From NCBI GenBank assembly GCA_946965045.2, contig OX337229.1, forward strand, positions 2,728,001 through 2,792,000: a DNA stretch of 64,000 bases, in the 5' to 3' direction. Every line of letters starts with the position of its first letter. Positions within the stretch are counted from its first letter, which is position 1. This DNA comes from Epithemia pelagica (Eukaryota > Bacillariophyta > Bacillariophyceae > Surirellales > Surirellaceae). A model generated the notes under the pieces. The model was given only the letters and a program-made list of their open reading frames with translations. It was not told the origin of the DNA and made no database searches. The translations under genes and the position numbers were made by a program. Below, in pieces: positions 37,757-48,385 of the stretch.

Positions 37757-39265
37757 TCAGAGGATTGACATGTTGTCATGAATGTCAAAGAGTGACCCAA
37801 GAAGGAATTCTGAGGAATGACTAGAAGTCATACTCATCATCTGGGAGTCAGAAAGCAGTTGATCAGGAATGACCTGCTGGATTTTTTGCCCCTCCTTGGT
37901 ATCCAGGATAACGTCTTGCAGTACATCCCCTTGCGTATGGAAATCAAATTTGAGGTCTGCCAATTTATCGTTTTGATGGTGTTGGCTCACTGGATCTTCT
38001 GTCTCTTCCGGCTCATCCTTATCGACATGGGAATCAAGCTTGAAGCCTGTCAACTTGCCATTTTGATTATGCGGACTCACAATAACAGGGTATCTGGTCA
38101 GCTGATTCTCACCTCTATGATTTAGTTTTGGATGGCTTAATGTTTCCTTCTGGGATATTTTGGCCTGCTTTGTTTTCTTGTCAGCGGGCTTCCTCCAGTC
38201 CTTGAGCGACGTCATGACCCGCTTAAATGCCTTGTGTGCTTCCATGGGCTTATTGTCCTTTCCAAGAAAACATCCTCCCCTGTCGACCACCTTAATACAA
38301 ATACAATATGCAAGTCTACGCTTTTCCTCAAGATCTGTGTCAGGGTCTCCGGTATTCATTGCTCTGAAGAATGGTGCGTTTGAGCGGATCAACTCGAGAT
38401 ACCCCGCATTCTGTATTTTGGCTTTCTCGCCTTTTCCGGACACCACGTCATGTTTCTGCCTTTTTCGTCTTTTGGCCCTTGTGTGTTGACCATAAAACTC
38501 CTTTTTCAGTTCCGAAAGGCTTCTCTTACAACCCACCAACACAGGCGCGACTCGATTTATAGTGGACTGAGCCTTTTGCTTCCGACGATCTGAAGGCCTG
38601 TTGGATATCGTGGTGTCTACTCGAACAGTGGACCCGGACTGACATACTGACTTGTCTGTCGGGAAGGAATCTAGCGGATGGAAAAGATCATGGTTGTCCC
38701 CTTGGTCGGTACTCCTTGATTTCGGTTTGAACACGTGATTGAATGTTGACTCCGAGGTACCTGAGCGAGTTGTGATGGTAGCTTTGCGCAAACCGTCGTC
38801 TTGTTGCCATTGATCCTGAACGTCGCCTCTCATGCGTTCATCCTTTTCAAAGAAGTACGCTTTCAGTTCTTGGAGCGTTTTCTGGACGAGGCGAGTTGAA
38901 GACGAAGGAACCGATCGTTCAAGGTTTTTTTCGATCCAAACCAATATTGCAAAAATGATGCATACTCTCGGTGGTTCCTGTGTGTATCTTGACGAAATAT
39001 CGATGAAGGAAAAACCAAGCTCTGTGTGGACTTTATCCACTTCTCGTTCGAGTTCTTTGCTTTTGGCTGTCAACGTAAGATTCGACGTGACAATACCCAA
39101 GACTTTTGTCGATAGAAAAACCTGGAAAAGCCCATCGCAGCTTCTCAGTTGCGGTTGCAACTGTAACTCTCCTTCCTGAACCGCTATCCTTCTGTGTTGG
39201 TCCTTTGTCTCTGTTTGAAGCAGGACGCAATGGGTCAGCCAACGGGTCACTCGTAATGGCCTCAA
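37757..39265 (-). CDS. DUF6824-like protein (diatom-expanded family)
   Basis: A frame of 502 codons; the start is uncertain because the first 40 residues are unremarkable and an upstream exon could exist. A very basic block (GQHTRAKRRKRQKHDVV) looks like a nuclear localisation signal. The best-conserved part follows: YLELIRSNAPFFRAMN, then EEKRRLAYCICIKVVDRGGC with FLGKDNKPMEAHKAFKRV. This resembles the DUF6824 core (Y ... K ... I..IV..V...GGRFL), a domain much expanded in diatoms and thought to be regulatory. The histidine-asparagine part that usually precedes it is weak here. A hydrophobic stretch (VCIIFAILVW) near residue 105 is probably not a membrane span. The C-terminus is acidic and low in complexity. 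Its role is unknown. Confidence 0.5.
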   Translation of the reverse strand: MRPLRVTRWLTHCVLLQTETKDQHRRIAVQEGELQLQPQLRSCDGLFQVFLSTKVLGIVTSNLTLTAKSKELEREVDKVHTELGFSFIDISSRYTQEPPRVCIIFAILVWIEKNLERSVPSSSTRLVQKTLQELKAYFFEKDERMRGDVQDQWQQDDGLRKATITTRSGTSESTFNHVFKPKSRSTDQGDNHDLFHPLDSFPTDKSVCQSGSTVRVDTTISNRPSDRRKQKAQSTINRVAPVLVGCKRSLSELKKEFYGQHTRAKRRKRQKHDVVSGKGEKAKIQNAGYLELIRSNAPFFRAMNTGDPDTDLEEKRRLAYCICIKVVDRGGCFLGKDNKPMEAHKAFKRVMTSLKDWRKPADKKTKQAKISQKETLSHPKLNHRGENQLTRYPVIVSPHNQNGKLTGFKLDSHVDKDEPEETEDPVSQHHQNDKLADLKFDFHTQGDVLQDVILDTKEGQKIQQVIPDQLLSDSQMMSMTSSHSSEFLLGSLFDIHDNMSIL

Positions 39266-39649
39266 GATTGTGAACGTACCACCAACACATAAGGAAGGTC
39301 GATGATCTTGCTCATAGTTTAGTTCTTTCTTCTTTACTTTGGTGTCGATTGAAACGTGGAGATCAATGTTTCAAAATGAATTTTTCTAGAGAGTGTATGT
39401 GTTATTTCATAGTTCTGAAGTTCGAAAGGTAACAAGGGTTGTTCCACGACTCGGAAGTCAAGTACTGTGTATGCTATAGTAAATCTATTTCCTACTGTTT
39501 GTCACCATACAGGAGACTGGTTGCGAGTTGGGGTGTTCACGTCTCGAGAGCTAAACTACTCCTCTAGCTAGCCTTCGGTTCACCGAGACAGCAAGGTAGC
39601 ATCTCGCCCTGGCGACGGCCACCAAGCCCCCTTCCAGAGCACGACGACA
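39266..39649. other. Divergent intergenic region
   Basis: It contains the promoters of the DUF6824-like gene (minus) and the PRCC-family gene (plus). No coding signal is seen. Confidence 0.4.
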
Positions 39650-40852
39650 TTGACCATGGACTTGCTGAATGACTATGGCTCCTCCGATTCCGAGGCTGAG
39701 GAGGACACTACCTCCTCCAGCGGTCCGAAAGAAGCTGGTGAATCGGCAGATAAGAAACTAAAAACGAATGACAACAAGCCAGATCACAGCACTGTTTCTA
39801 CGACGAACCAGACAACAACCAGCGAAACAAATGCTGTGCCTCGAACCAAACCTCCTAGTTCGTCCAAAGCGGCCGCGCTAAGTCGGAAAATGCTCTCTCT
39901 CCAAGCGGTCTTACCACCTCATATTTTTGCACAATTGACCAAATCTCAAAGGGAGGGTGAAACTGCAACTAATGATGATGATGATGATGATGATGATGAC
40001 CACGACAGTCCTCCAAGCAAGTCGAAACAAACGACAAGGACGACAGTGGCGGCCCAGTCTCAAGATCCTGGTGTCTCTCGTCTGTTGCAAGCCTTGCATG
40101 GAACAGGCACCCAGGACGACACCAACGACAATGGAAAAACGCCAGACAAGAAACCAAACCAACCATCCTTGCCCATGGGAGCCGCCTTTTTGTCCACGAC
40201 AACGACAATCATTAAGCCTTCTGAGGAATCGGCGGTTCGTGATATTCATGTCTCCGAAACAACAACCCAAACCACCAAACCAGTTGATTCCGAGATGGAG
40301 GAGGAAACCAAAACCACCCTAGAATCCACGTCTCGGTCCCTCCTTGCTCCTAAATTCTCTACAACGGCTCCTCATTATGTTCAACCATCCTTGGCACCGG
40401 ACGTTCCCGTGACGGGTGAACCCATGACGTCAGCTACAACAGCAGCGGATGCGTTGTACCCAGTCGAACCAGAACCACAAAACCAACGACAATCACACGT
40501 TCCCAAACGCAATCGCAAGGAAATGGAAAAATTGTTGCGTCATGGTCACTTGGATCAAATGGATAATGATACCATGGTGCAACTCGAACAAGCTTCTCCT
40601 CATGCCTTTGTACCGCAACCGGAAGTGACCCAAGTCCCTACCCATGGTGTGCGCAATGTTCCCACACAAATGTACGATCCCTCTGCCGGAGGGACGGTCA
40701 CGGGGGTGCGTGGACGAGGCAAGAATCAAATTAGTCACTTGTTGGGACAAGCGGCCAATCTAGAACTGGCACGAGCACGAGGCATGAATGGTTCCGGTGG
40801 TGCGGGTGGCACTAGCCATCGAGCTAGTGCCAAACGAAAATATGGCTGGTAA
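39650..40852 (+). CDS. PRCC-family nuclear protein
   Basis: The first ATG lies two codons before a second one (39656). The protein begins MTMDLLNDYGSSDSEAEED, the acidic SSDSE start typical of this family. It has a long disordered Thr/Ser/Pro-rich middle with an Asp run of nine residues, encoded by a GAT repeat at about 39973-39998. The C-terminus carries the family signature: YDPSAGGTVTG, RGRGKNQISHLLGQAANLEL and RASAKRKYGW at the very end. PRCC proteins are linked to pre-mRNA splicing and, in animals, to MAD2B nuclear import. This role is carried over from the family. There is no intron. It ends convergently with the coiled-coil gene downstream. Confidence 0.8.
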   Translation: MTMDLLNDYGSSDSEAEEDTTSSSGPKEAGESADKKLKTNDNKPDHSTVSTTNQTTTSETNAVPRTKPPSSSKAAALSRKMLSLQAVLPPHIFAQLTKSQREGETATNDDDDDDDDDHDSPPSKSKQTTRTTVAAQSQDPGVSRLLQALHGTGTQDDTNDNGKTPDKKPNQPSLPMGAAFLSTTTTIIKPSEESAVRDIHVSETTTQTTKPVDSEMEEETKTTLESTSRSLLAPKFSTTAPHYVQPSLAPDVPVTGEPMTSATTAADALYPVEPEPQNQRQSHVPKRNRKEMEKLLRHGHLDQMDNDTMVQLEQASPHAFVPQPEVTQVPTHGVRNVPTQMYDPSAGGTVTGVRGRGKNQISHLLGQAANLELARARGMNGSGGAGGTSHRASAKRKYGW

Positions 40853-41224
40853 TAAAAAGTCATTCGCTAATAAGAGGGAAAACACACGCTCGTTGTATGG
40901 GCTTTAGTTCCCTACTCAAAGGAATTGGGGAGCAATAAGCGGTTGATCTGAGAGGTAATGAAGAAGAGTCAGAGCGCCCTAGAAAGACTTGAAGACAACG
41001 ACAACAATGGCGAAAACCAGAAATGGTCGAGTGGATGATTATGTGTAAGTTTGGAAATGTCTCTCATTGATTCTTTAACTATATGTTGATTCTATAAATC
41101 AATGACAGGAACCCTCACACTGGCTGATCTATCCACAGCAACTTCTACTAGACCGTATTTGCCATTTGTGCGGGTAAACCCAGGAGATCAGAAAACATCC
41201 TGTCTTGATCCATTTATTACCGTT
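40853..41224. other. Convergent 3' region
   Basis: No gene is seen between the PRCC-family gene and the coiled-coil protein gene. Confidence 0.4.
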
Positions 41225-44200
41225 CTATTCGTCGTCGTCTTCCGATTTGAGTTTGGATTGTTCATCATCCCAACGCGCCATGAGATGTTGCAGGAGCATG
41301 GTTCGCTGTGCAGTCGGCAATTGATGTCGAATCGCCATGCGTCGAACAAAGGCGCAGGATCGTTGCAGTCCGCAACCAAATTCAATCATGGAATGCGCCA
41401 AGGCTCCCAGTTGGGCAAAGACAACCGCATGCACCTGGGAGGCTGCACCCACCCGTTCTTCCAAACTCAAGTCATGCCACTTGATCTTGCGCGATTTACG
41501 ATACGCACCATCCCCTCCACGTTGGGCCCGCGCCGAACGTTCAAAGTTGGACATGATCACTCCCGATTGTGTCAACGATTCCGATATTTGTTGCTTGAGT
41601 GCAACGTCCCAAAACTCATCTTTGGACCAAATCTTGTGGTCCGTTAAACGACTCTTGATATACAATCGACGACTGCGACCTTTCCTCGATTCAAACTCAG
41701 AGGAGATTGACCCGACCGATGACGACGAGTGAGAGATGGCGAGACTAGAGGCATCGTCATTGGTGTCACTCGGAAGATAGAATGTCTGGGCCAGCATCAT
41801 GAGCATCTTGGCATTGGACATACCTCCCGCAACATCATCTTCATTCGCACAGCTTGTAAGCATGGCATCAAATACCTTGACCAGTCCATCAAATTGCGAC
41901 TGCGATTTGACTTCAGCATTGCCACTCCGTTTGCTATTCAGCGAGTAGCAAATGGTGGATCGACTCCTTCGTGCTGGTGCCGATGTTTCCTTGGCCACGG
42001 TACAAAGGAGATCTACCGCTTTATCCAGTGCGGCAGTGTCTGACGACGACGACGATTCAGCTGGATCCTCAAAGAGTTGATCCACAGCCTTTTGTATATG
42101 CGCTCTAGGAACCGTTTTCTCAATCATACTGTCAATTACATCGTCATCATCGGTATTGTCCGCATAGGTTTCCCCATGGTCGGCACTTTCGGCATGACTC
42201 GACAAAATGGCCAAGGCCGAGGCAATACCACCATCGTCATCATCCCCCAAATGTGACTGTCCTCCCCGATCCTTCTTATCGGCCGCAATGTAGGCATTCA
42301 AATCTGCCCGCACATCAATGTCGGAAATATGTGATTCCAAGTCATTCAAATGCCGCAGTCGCTCTTGCAAGGCCAGGCGCTCCAATTTGATCATTCCCTT
42401 CAAGGTTGTGGCTTGTACATTGGCAGCGGCCAGTAAGGCAGTCTCTGCCGCTATGCGGGCCGAACGACGCGTCGTGTCCAAATTGCCCAAAACTGTCAAC
42501 AATTGAAAGGCACATTCTTCAATGGCATCGTCGGCTGCCATTGCTGTGGCGCGCAATTCCGGCAAACGAACCTCCTCTTCCATGGCCTCTCGAGAGATGG
42601 TGGGAGTTTCGACGGCCGCAACAGGAGAGGGCGTTTTGGCGTTGCTAATGGTATTCTTGTTGTTGAGTTCCTCCATGGAAGACGCAGACATCAACGCGGT
42701 AGGTCCCGAACTACCATCATCCGAAGATCCCGATCGGGAGGTTGTCGCGGCGATATCAGGCAATGCCATGGGTTCAAAACTGGTACTGTCCATATTGTCC
42801 GACAAGGAGGCCACCATGTCCCATACTTGCTCATTGGATTTGGATCGTGCGTGTGTGGTTTCTCGCAACTGCACCAACCGGGCCTTTTCTCGTTGCCGAT
42901 TTCGCTCTTTCCACAAGGCCTCCATACGACGGGTAACCTTTTCTTCTGCCTTGTAGACATGATCCCATTTCTTGTCTCGTTCCTTTTTGAGCTTGTTCAT
43001 GCGATCTTCCAACAAGCGAGCTCGTTTGGACGATTCCTCCAAGGCTTGTTCGCGTGCCGTCATGCGTGTCTGGAATTCATCCATGGCCTTTCTTAGTTGA
43101 GGCAATATCGCCGATTCCTGCACAGTGGCTTGTCGCCATGTCGACGATTCGGCTTCGGCCGACTGCGAATAGTACTCTTCCAGCATTACCAAAGCCTTGT
43201 TCAAACTGGATTGGGGTGTACCAATCAAGGGACCACCACGGCGCATGGTGGGCACAAAATCCGATTTTGGATCAAAGACCAATTCCCAATCGGCATCCGA
43301 ATTATTGTTTGACGACGAGGCACTGGCACCAGGTGGATTGTAGCCGCCCAAAACAGGGACTCGGGAACGAAGAGTATCACAGGCTTGATGAGTCCGTACG
43401 GCGGTGTCCTTGCGTGACAAAATGACCGACTGACAAAAGTCTGTCCAGTGTTCCAATGAGGCTTGTGTTTGTCGCAGGGCAAAACTAGTGGCTGGCAAAG
43501 ACCAGCCCTTGGCCGAGAATCCATTCAAGGCAAAGTCGCCCTGGGGATCCAAATCGTGGCCCAAAAAGACTGCCGCCGCGTATTCTCCCTTGCTGTTCCA
43601 CAACAATTCGGAAAAGATTGAATCGCGTGAATCGGTCGAATCAAAGCTTTGAGTTGGTCGGTGATGATGCGACGGAGGTGACGCCATTTCGGGCAAATTC
43701 TCAACCACTGCCTCCTGATTGTTCGTGGAATCACCAGCGTCCTTCGGTGCATCTGTAGGCTCTGTTGCATCTTCCTCAGTCTCTGGATTGTCTGAGGCGG
43801 ATGCAACATTATTTTCTTTAGCGTCACCGTCCTTTTTCTCAGATTCGTTCTCAACAGTATCATCGTTTGTCGCCTCGTGTGCTGGTTGATTCTCGTCTTC
43901 TACAGCCAGCGTCACCGTTTTTTTCTTGTCATCGTTTTGCGCTGACTCGGATGGGGTTCGTGGTACGGGAGGCGATCGTGAGGCAAAGTAATTGGAAAAG
44001 GGCAACTTTTCTCGTGTGATATTGGGTGGCACCAACAACAAGGTACCATCGGGTGAAATCAACACCGAGGTGTGAACCAATCCAGTGTCCTTATCCAAAC
44101 GGGTCAAGGAGGAATTGGAATTCGCAACGGGTTCTTCCGTTTGGCTATCGCTTGTTGGAAGCGTGTCGTTCTTGTTCAAGACTTGAGAGCTGGGCACAGA

Positions 44201-44584
44201 GGCGGTGGTGGTCGCCAAGGCATCGGCAGCCGCCACACAAGAATCAAAATGGGCCAATTGAGGGACTTTTTGAATCCATGAAAACACTAAATCGTCTTCT
44301 TTGCTCGTGTCATTTCGACTGCTGCTACTCCCCAAACTATGCAAACGAATGGTCGTCAAACCCAAGGTTGTCGACGTTTTGGTTTCATTGTTGGACAAGG
44401 CCTTGTTGTTGTTGTTGTTGGAATCTCCACCCACCAGAGCCGAGGACGAAGTCAAACTGGTACCCGTACTAGTCTGTTCTGCGTTCGAAGAGGGATGGTT
44501 GTTGTTTGTCGTGGTCGTACTTCCGGTGGAGCTCGATCGTTGCGAGCCCAATCCAGACAATCTCCGTTTGATACTGCTCAACAT
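41225..44584 (-). CDS. Large Ser/Asp-rich coiled-coil protein of unknown function
   Basis: About 1,119 residues from the chosen start MLSSIKRRLSGLG (44584); an ATG at 44671 would add 29 residues. The first third is low-complexity (Ser, Thr, Asn runs, acidic stretches). A more ordered region starts near DDLVFSWIQKVPQLAHF and LVHTSVLISPDGTLLLVPPN. The middle has a probable coiled coil, with the stretch FQTRMTAREQALEESSKRA followed by RMNKLKKERDKKW and WKERNRQREKARL. A second helical region follows (ALQERLRHLNDLESHISDI). The C-terminal part, LEERVGAASQVHAVVFAQL then GALAHSMIEFGCGLQRS, is helical too. The arrangement suggests a scaffold or membrane-bending adaptor, but no domain is recognised with certainty. 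Confidence 0.6.
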   Translation of the reverse strand: MLSSIKRRLSGLGSQRSSSTGSTTTTNNNHPSSNAEQTSTGTSLTSSSALVGGDSNNNNNKALSNNETKTSTTLGLTTIRLHSLGSSSSRNDTSKEDDLVFSWIQKVPQLAHFDSCVAAADALATTTASVPSSQVLNKNDTLPTSDSQTEEPVANSNSSLTRLDKDTGLVHTSVLISPDGTLLLVPPNITREKLPFSNYFASRSPPVPRTPSESAQNDDKKKTVTLAVEDENQPAHEATNDDTVENESEKKDGDAKENNVASASDNPETEEDATEPTDAPKDAGDSTNNQEAVVENLPEMASPPSHHHRPTQSFDSTDSRDSIFSELLWNSKGEYAAAVFLGHDLDPQGDFALNGFSAKGWSLPATSFALRQTQASLEHWTDFCQSVILSRKDTAVRTHQACDTLRSRVPVLGGYNPPGASASSSNNNSDADWELVFDPKSDFVPTMRRGGPLIGTPQSSLNKALVMLEEYYSQSAEAESSTWRQATVQESAILPQLRKAMDEFQTRMTAREQALEESSKRARLLEDRMNKLKKERDKKWDHVYKAEEKVTRRMEALWKERNRQREKARLVQLRETTHARSKSNEQVWDMVASLSDNMDSTSFEPMALPDIAATTSRSGSSDDGSSGPTALMSASSMEELNNKNTISNAKTPSPVAAVETPTISREAMEEEVRLPELRATAMAADDAIEECAFQLLTVLGNLDTTRRSARIAAETALLAAANVQATTLKGMIKLERLALQERLRHLNDLESHISDIDVRADLNAYIAADKKDRGGQSHLGDDDDGGIASALAILSSHAESADHGETYADNTDDDDVIDSMIEKTVPRAHIQKAVDQLFEDPAESSSSSDTAALDKAVDLLCTVAKETSAPARRSRSTICYSLNSKRSGNAEVKSQSQFDGLVKVFDAMLTSCANEDDVAGGMSNAKMLMMLAQTFYLPSDTNDDASSLAISHSSSSVGSISSEFESRKGRSRRLYIKSRLTDHKIWSKDEFWDVALKQQISESLTQSGVIMSNFERSARAQRGGDGAYRKSRKIKWHDLSLEERVGAASQVHAVVFAQLGALAHSMIEFGCGLQRSCAFVRRMAIRHQLPTAQRTMLLQHLMARWDDEQSKLKSEDDDE

Positions 44585-46073
44585 GGTCGAATGCGTGTGA
44601 CTCGAGACGACTGCAGAGAATGAGCAAGGAGAACGGACGCAGAAACTAGAAGGAGTGCCCGCAAGAACCACTCCAACGGAGACGCAAGCCGCACCTCCTC
44701 AGAACAAAACCAACCCAGAAAATCAAGAAAAAAGGAACGCAAGAACTTGCTCCCCACCAAACGATTTCCAAGCCGATTCTTCAATTCACCGATTACCAAC
44801 AGTAAAAGATCGATTACCAGCAGTTTTTAAAGATCAAAAAGGCGATGTATGATATCCTCTTTCTCTCTTTCAGTAAAAGAGGTGTTGTATTCTGTTCCCT
44901 CCTTTTTGCAACAAAGAATTCGTTGATGATGAAGATGATCGCGATGGGACATGGGACACAAACAAAAGCCTGGAGAAAGTCCTCGGTAGATCGTGATTCT
45001 GCACGCCCTCCATCTCATATCTTTTTCGTCTTGGTCGACGGGCGCAGATGTTTAGAGTCACTCTGCCATGCCGTCGCGCAGACTGTGCTATTGTATAATA
45101 AGCTACTCCTTTTTATGGGGTCGGACAATTTTTCCCAGTAGTTCGCGCCGACCGGGATGACCCGCGCCGAACCAGAGAGTAGAGAGTGTTGTGTGTTCAC
45201 GGGTCACGGCACCATGTCCTTTTCACGGACGAAGTCTAACTACGATACCTTCATAAATCGAGTACGGATAGAGAATAGAGCATCAAAGTCTCCTCTCTCT
45301 CTAGGAGCCTCGAGCGTAGAGCTTTGTAATCATCTACCTAGAGCCAATCCTTCTGTTCCATCGAATCAGGTTTGGAACCAGAATAAATGTAGCAAAACCA
45401 CACTTCATAGCCATGAGACTCTGATTGAATTCCACAGATGGCCACGAAAGCCTCGATTCTCACATCAGGAAAGCTCGAGAGTGTTGTGGGTTGTGGGGGC
45501 CCGAACGAGGACCAAGAAACGGGCCTTGTCTTGACATGCCATACTACCCAAACACGAGAGACCGTCATGTCTATCCAGCCATCGACCCTCCCCAAAGACA
45601 AAGTCACTTCATTGGTGCGCAACAGGTCCAAGGCTTGAAGAACTGAGGTTCGCTGTTGCCTTTTGTAACTGGGAATCTCATCCATCACAAAAATGATCCA
45701 ACGGCAAATACATGGCAATGGCAACTTCAGAGGACATGGGACATGGGAATCTCGAATCTCGACCTCTTTGTTTGCGAAAGTCCCTCCCACACTACGAATT
45801 TGTGGGCGTGCACAGTGCACGGCGAACGCGGCAGGCCACAGCGCACGCGAACTCAATCGCGCCAGCCATATTTTTGAACTTCAAATAATTGGATGCTCGA
45901 CGTTGTTCGATTGGAAAGATCCAGAAACAACAACCCACGTCAGAAGATGGTTCACGAAAACCATCTTCAGATTCCTTCGGAAGCAGCATCCCTCGTCCCA
46001 ATGATGTCATAAATCGGTTCAAAGCTCCTATCATAGGACAAACAACCAGAGAAACAAACTTCTTCTGTTTTTA
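44585..46073. other. Intergenic region of 1.5 kb, no supported gene
   Basis: Frames up to 172 codons occur on both strands, but none has recognisable similarity or plausible composition. It holds the promoters of the coiled-coil gene (left) and pirin gene (right). Confidence 0.4.
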
Positions 46074-47039
46074 ATGTTATTGCAAGACTCTTTTCGCAAG
46101 TCACTTTATCGACTCTATCCATTTTTGTCTCAAGTGTCTCTCACCGCCGCCGCAATGTCAACTTCGTCCTCAGCAGCTTCCGCCCAGCCCGCAAGTGTTC
46201 AAGTGGTTCCCAACCAGAAACTCTATACATCTGAACCCGATCCAAGCTGGTTTGGAAATGGTCCTAATCCCGGAAATGACCCCAGTTGGACCAACCAGAA
46301 CTGGCTCAAATCCAGGTTCCATTTTTCCTTTGCCGAATACCACAACCCCAAGAACTCTAATTTTGGTGTCATGCGCGTCATGAACGATGATCTGGTTCAG
46401 CCACATAGAGGATTTGGAACGCATCCTCATGCCAACATGGAAATTATCACCTACATTGTTGAAGGAGCATTGACTCATGAAGACTCCATGGGCACCTCCG
46501 AATCGTTGGGACGGGGAAGCATTCAATTCATGACTGCTGGAACCGGCGTTCGTCACTCTGAATTTAATCATGGTGACAAACCCCTGCGATTCATTCAAAC
46601 ATGGATTGTTCCTACGCACAGTGGATTGCAACCTAATTATGGTTCTTTTGCAGCCCAGAACGAAAAGGAAAAGCAATGCATCAACGAGCTAAAACATTTG
46701 GTGGGAAATGTCAAGAATGCCAGTGAATCCAACAAGGCTCCTGTCAAAATCAATCAGGACGTGGACACGTATGGTGCAGAGATGCAAATGGGTCAAATGT
46801 TGAAACATGAGTTGCCAGCAGGTCGTCAAGGTTATTTGTTGTGCTTGGAAGGAAGTGTCAAAGTCAATGGGAAGGAACTTAATAGACACGACGCTTGTGA
46901 GATTCAAGGAAACGGAACCACGGCGACATCCATCGAAATTGAAGCGACACAAACAGAGCCAACCGAAAATGGAGAGCTTGCGCATGTCCTCATGTTCACC
47001 ATGAAACAAGTCCCTGGTTCAGGTCGTAGGGACTTGTGA
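46074..47039 (+). CDS. Pirin family bicupin protein
   Basis: Pirins are Fe-binding double cupins; bacterial relatives such as YhhW act as quercetinases, and animal pirin modulates transcription. The N-terminal cupin shows LKSRFHFSFAEYHNP, LVQPHRGFGTHPHANMEIIT (metal His pair and Glu), SLGRGSIQFMTAGTGVRHSE (third His) and LRFIQTWIVP. The second cupin is weaker (LPAGRQGYLLCLEGSVKVNG), as in most pirins. The sequence starts MLLQDSFRKSLYRLYPFLSQ; a second ATG at 46155 (MSTSSSAAS) begins the conserved protein. The 27-residue extension is Arg/Lys/Ser-rich with few acids and could be a mitochondrial presequence. Metal ligands are intact. The substrate is not predictable. Confidence 0.88.
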   Translation: MLLQDSFRKSLYRLYPFLSQVSLTAAAMSTSSSAASAQPASVQVVPNQKLYTSEPDPSWFGNGPNPGNDPSWTNQNWLKSRFHFSFAEYHNPKNSNFGVMRVMNDDLVQPHRGFGTHPHANMEIITYIVEGALTHEDSMGTSESLGRGSIQFMTAGTGVRHSEFNHGDKPLRFIQTWIVPTHSGLQPNYGSFAAQNEKEKQCINELKHLVGNVKNASESNKAPVKINQDVDTYGAEMQMGQMLKHELPAGRQGYLLCLEGSVKVNGKELNRHDACEIQGNGTTATSIEIEATQTEPTENGELAHVLMFTMKQVPGSGRRDL

Positions 47040-47212
47040 GAGATAACCTCGGTATGGAAAATACATGTTGCCGATCAAGTTTACCAAAGAAATACAGCAG
47101 AGAGTCATGCGGTTCAAAGATTTGCGAGTTTAAACTAGTTCGATTTTTCTTTTAAAAATGTGGTTGAAGAGCTATGCGGGAGACTAGGTCTTGTCTTTCT
47201 ATTAAGCTATTT

Positions 47213-48385
47213 TTACGGCATGTGTGTGGGAAACTGATCATTGGTAAAATCCGGCATGTCGGTCGATTGGCGCTGTATCATAGGTGTGTAAGCTGTTTGT
47301 GAAAAGAGACTAGGTCCATACCCAGTATGGAAAGGGGGCGGAGGCTCATAAATGTCTTCGTGAATGGTGTGTCCCATAGGTGCAAAGAACGGCGCAGGAG
47401 AAAAATGTACGTGGCTTGCTGCCGCCGTGTGGTAGGCGAAGGCTGGTTCATGTTCACCCGAATGTGCGGGACTAGTGCGGTATCTTACATCCATTCTCGG
47501 TTGTCGTGGGGGAGGAGGATGAGGATTGTATCCGAGAGGTTCATGACCAAATTCACTGTAGTGCCACTCTTCGTCTTCGTCTTCATCGTCATAGTCAAAG
47601 CCATATCCAAAATTGGGATGAGGAAATCCGCTACCAATATCTTCAAACATGTCATTGTGCCGTCGTGACCTGGAGCGTAGCATATCTTGAAACTGGCAAG
47701 ACTGACTATCCAAGCGAGAAATGGATGGGTCACGAACGAAATAATCCTGTTGACCAATGTATAAGAAATCAACACTGTTCTCGGGACTGGCAAGAGGAAG
47801 ACCATCTCTTCCTGGCTGAGGAAACACGTCGTTTGAAAAGATCGGGAACTCTTCTTCATATCCAACTTCTGGGCACTGTTCATCAAACATGAACCTCTTT
47901 CTTCGACGCGGCACATATCCAGCTACCCTTGAATCATGTGGGTCATCAGGGTACCGAAAGGGAATATCCTCAATGTTCAGTCCCCTTTCGCCGTACTTAT
48001 CATATCTCGACCTGGAAACCGGGTCACTCAACACCTGATAGGCATGAGAAATTTCACGAAATTTGTCCGAGTCCGTCGCACTATCGGGGTTGGCATCAGG
48101 ATGATACTGCTTCACAAGTTGTCGGTAAGCCGATTTGATTTCCTGTGGATCGGAAAAGTGCTCCACTCCAAGAATTTCATAAAAGTCGGTTCCTGATTCT
48201 GGAGGCACACACAACGAGAACAGTTTCCATGACGAACAAAGTGTCGGATCGCAGTCGGCGGACATTGATCGACTGGGACGGATTCTCTGCAGGCTTGGAG
48301 CGAATCCATTCGCCATGATCGCCAGTATCACCAGAAGCACCGCAATCGAACGATACGCGACATGACGGAGGAGAAGCGATAGCAT
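47213..48385 (-). CDS. Plastid-targeted DnaJ (J-domain) protein
   Basis: The N-terminus is a signal peptide followed by the diatom plastid motif (LLVILAIMANG then FAPSLQ), so import into the complex plastid is predicted. The J domain spans about residues 66-130: DFYEILGVEHFSDPQEIKSA, VKQYHPDANP with the HPD tripeptide that stimulates Hsp70, and FREISHAYQVLSDPVSRSRY. It lacks the Gly/Phe region, the zinc domain and the C-terminal substrate domains of DnaJ proper. The rest is His/Tyr/Pro-rich and disordered (PLGYNPHPPPPRQP), which suggests a specialised co-chaperone. It ends convergently with the pirin gene, 173 bp apart. Confidence 0.85.
   Translation of the reverse strand: MLSLLLRHVAYRSIAVLLVILAIMANGFAPSLQRIRPSRSMSADCDPTLCSSWKLFSLCVPPESGTDFYEILGVEHFSDPQEIKSAYRQLVKQYHPDANPDSATDSDKFREISHAYQVLSDPVSRSRYDKYGERGLNIEDIPFRYPDDPHDSRVAGYVPRRRKRFMFDEQCPEVGYEEEFPIFSNDVFPQPGRDGLPLASPENSVDFLYIGQQDYFVRDPSISRLDSQSCQFQDMLRSRSRRHNDMFEDIGSGFPHPNFGYGFDYDDEDEDEEWHYSEFGHEPLGYNPHPPPPRQPRMDVRYRTSPAHSGEHEPAFAYHTAAASHVHFSPAPFFAPMGHTIHEDIYEPPPPFHTGYGPSLFSQTAYTPMIQRQSTDMPDFTNDQFPTHMP

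Noticed and set aside
45338-45856. 172-codon minus-strand frame
   Set aside because: Composition is irregular, there is no recognisable motif, and overlapping plus-strand frames are of similar length.
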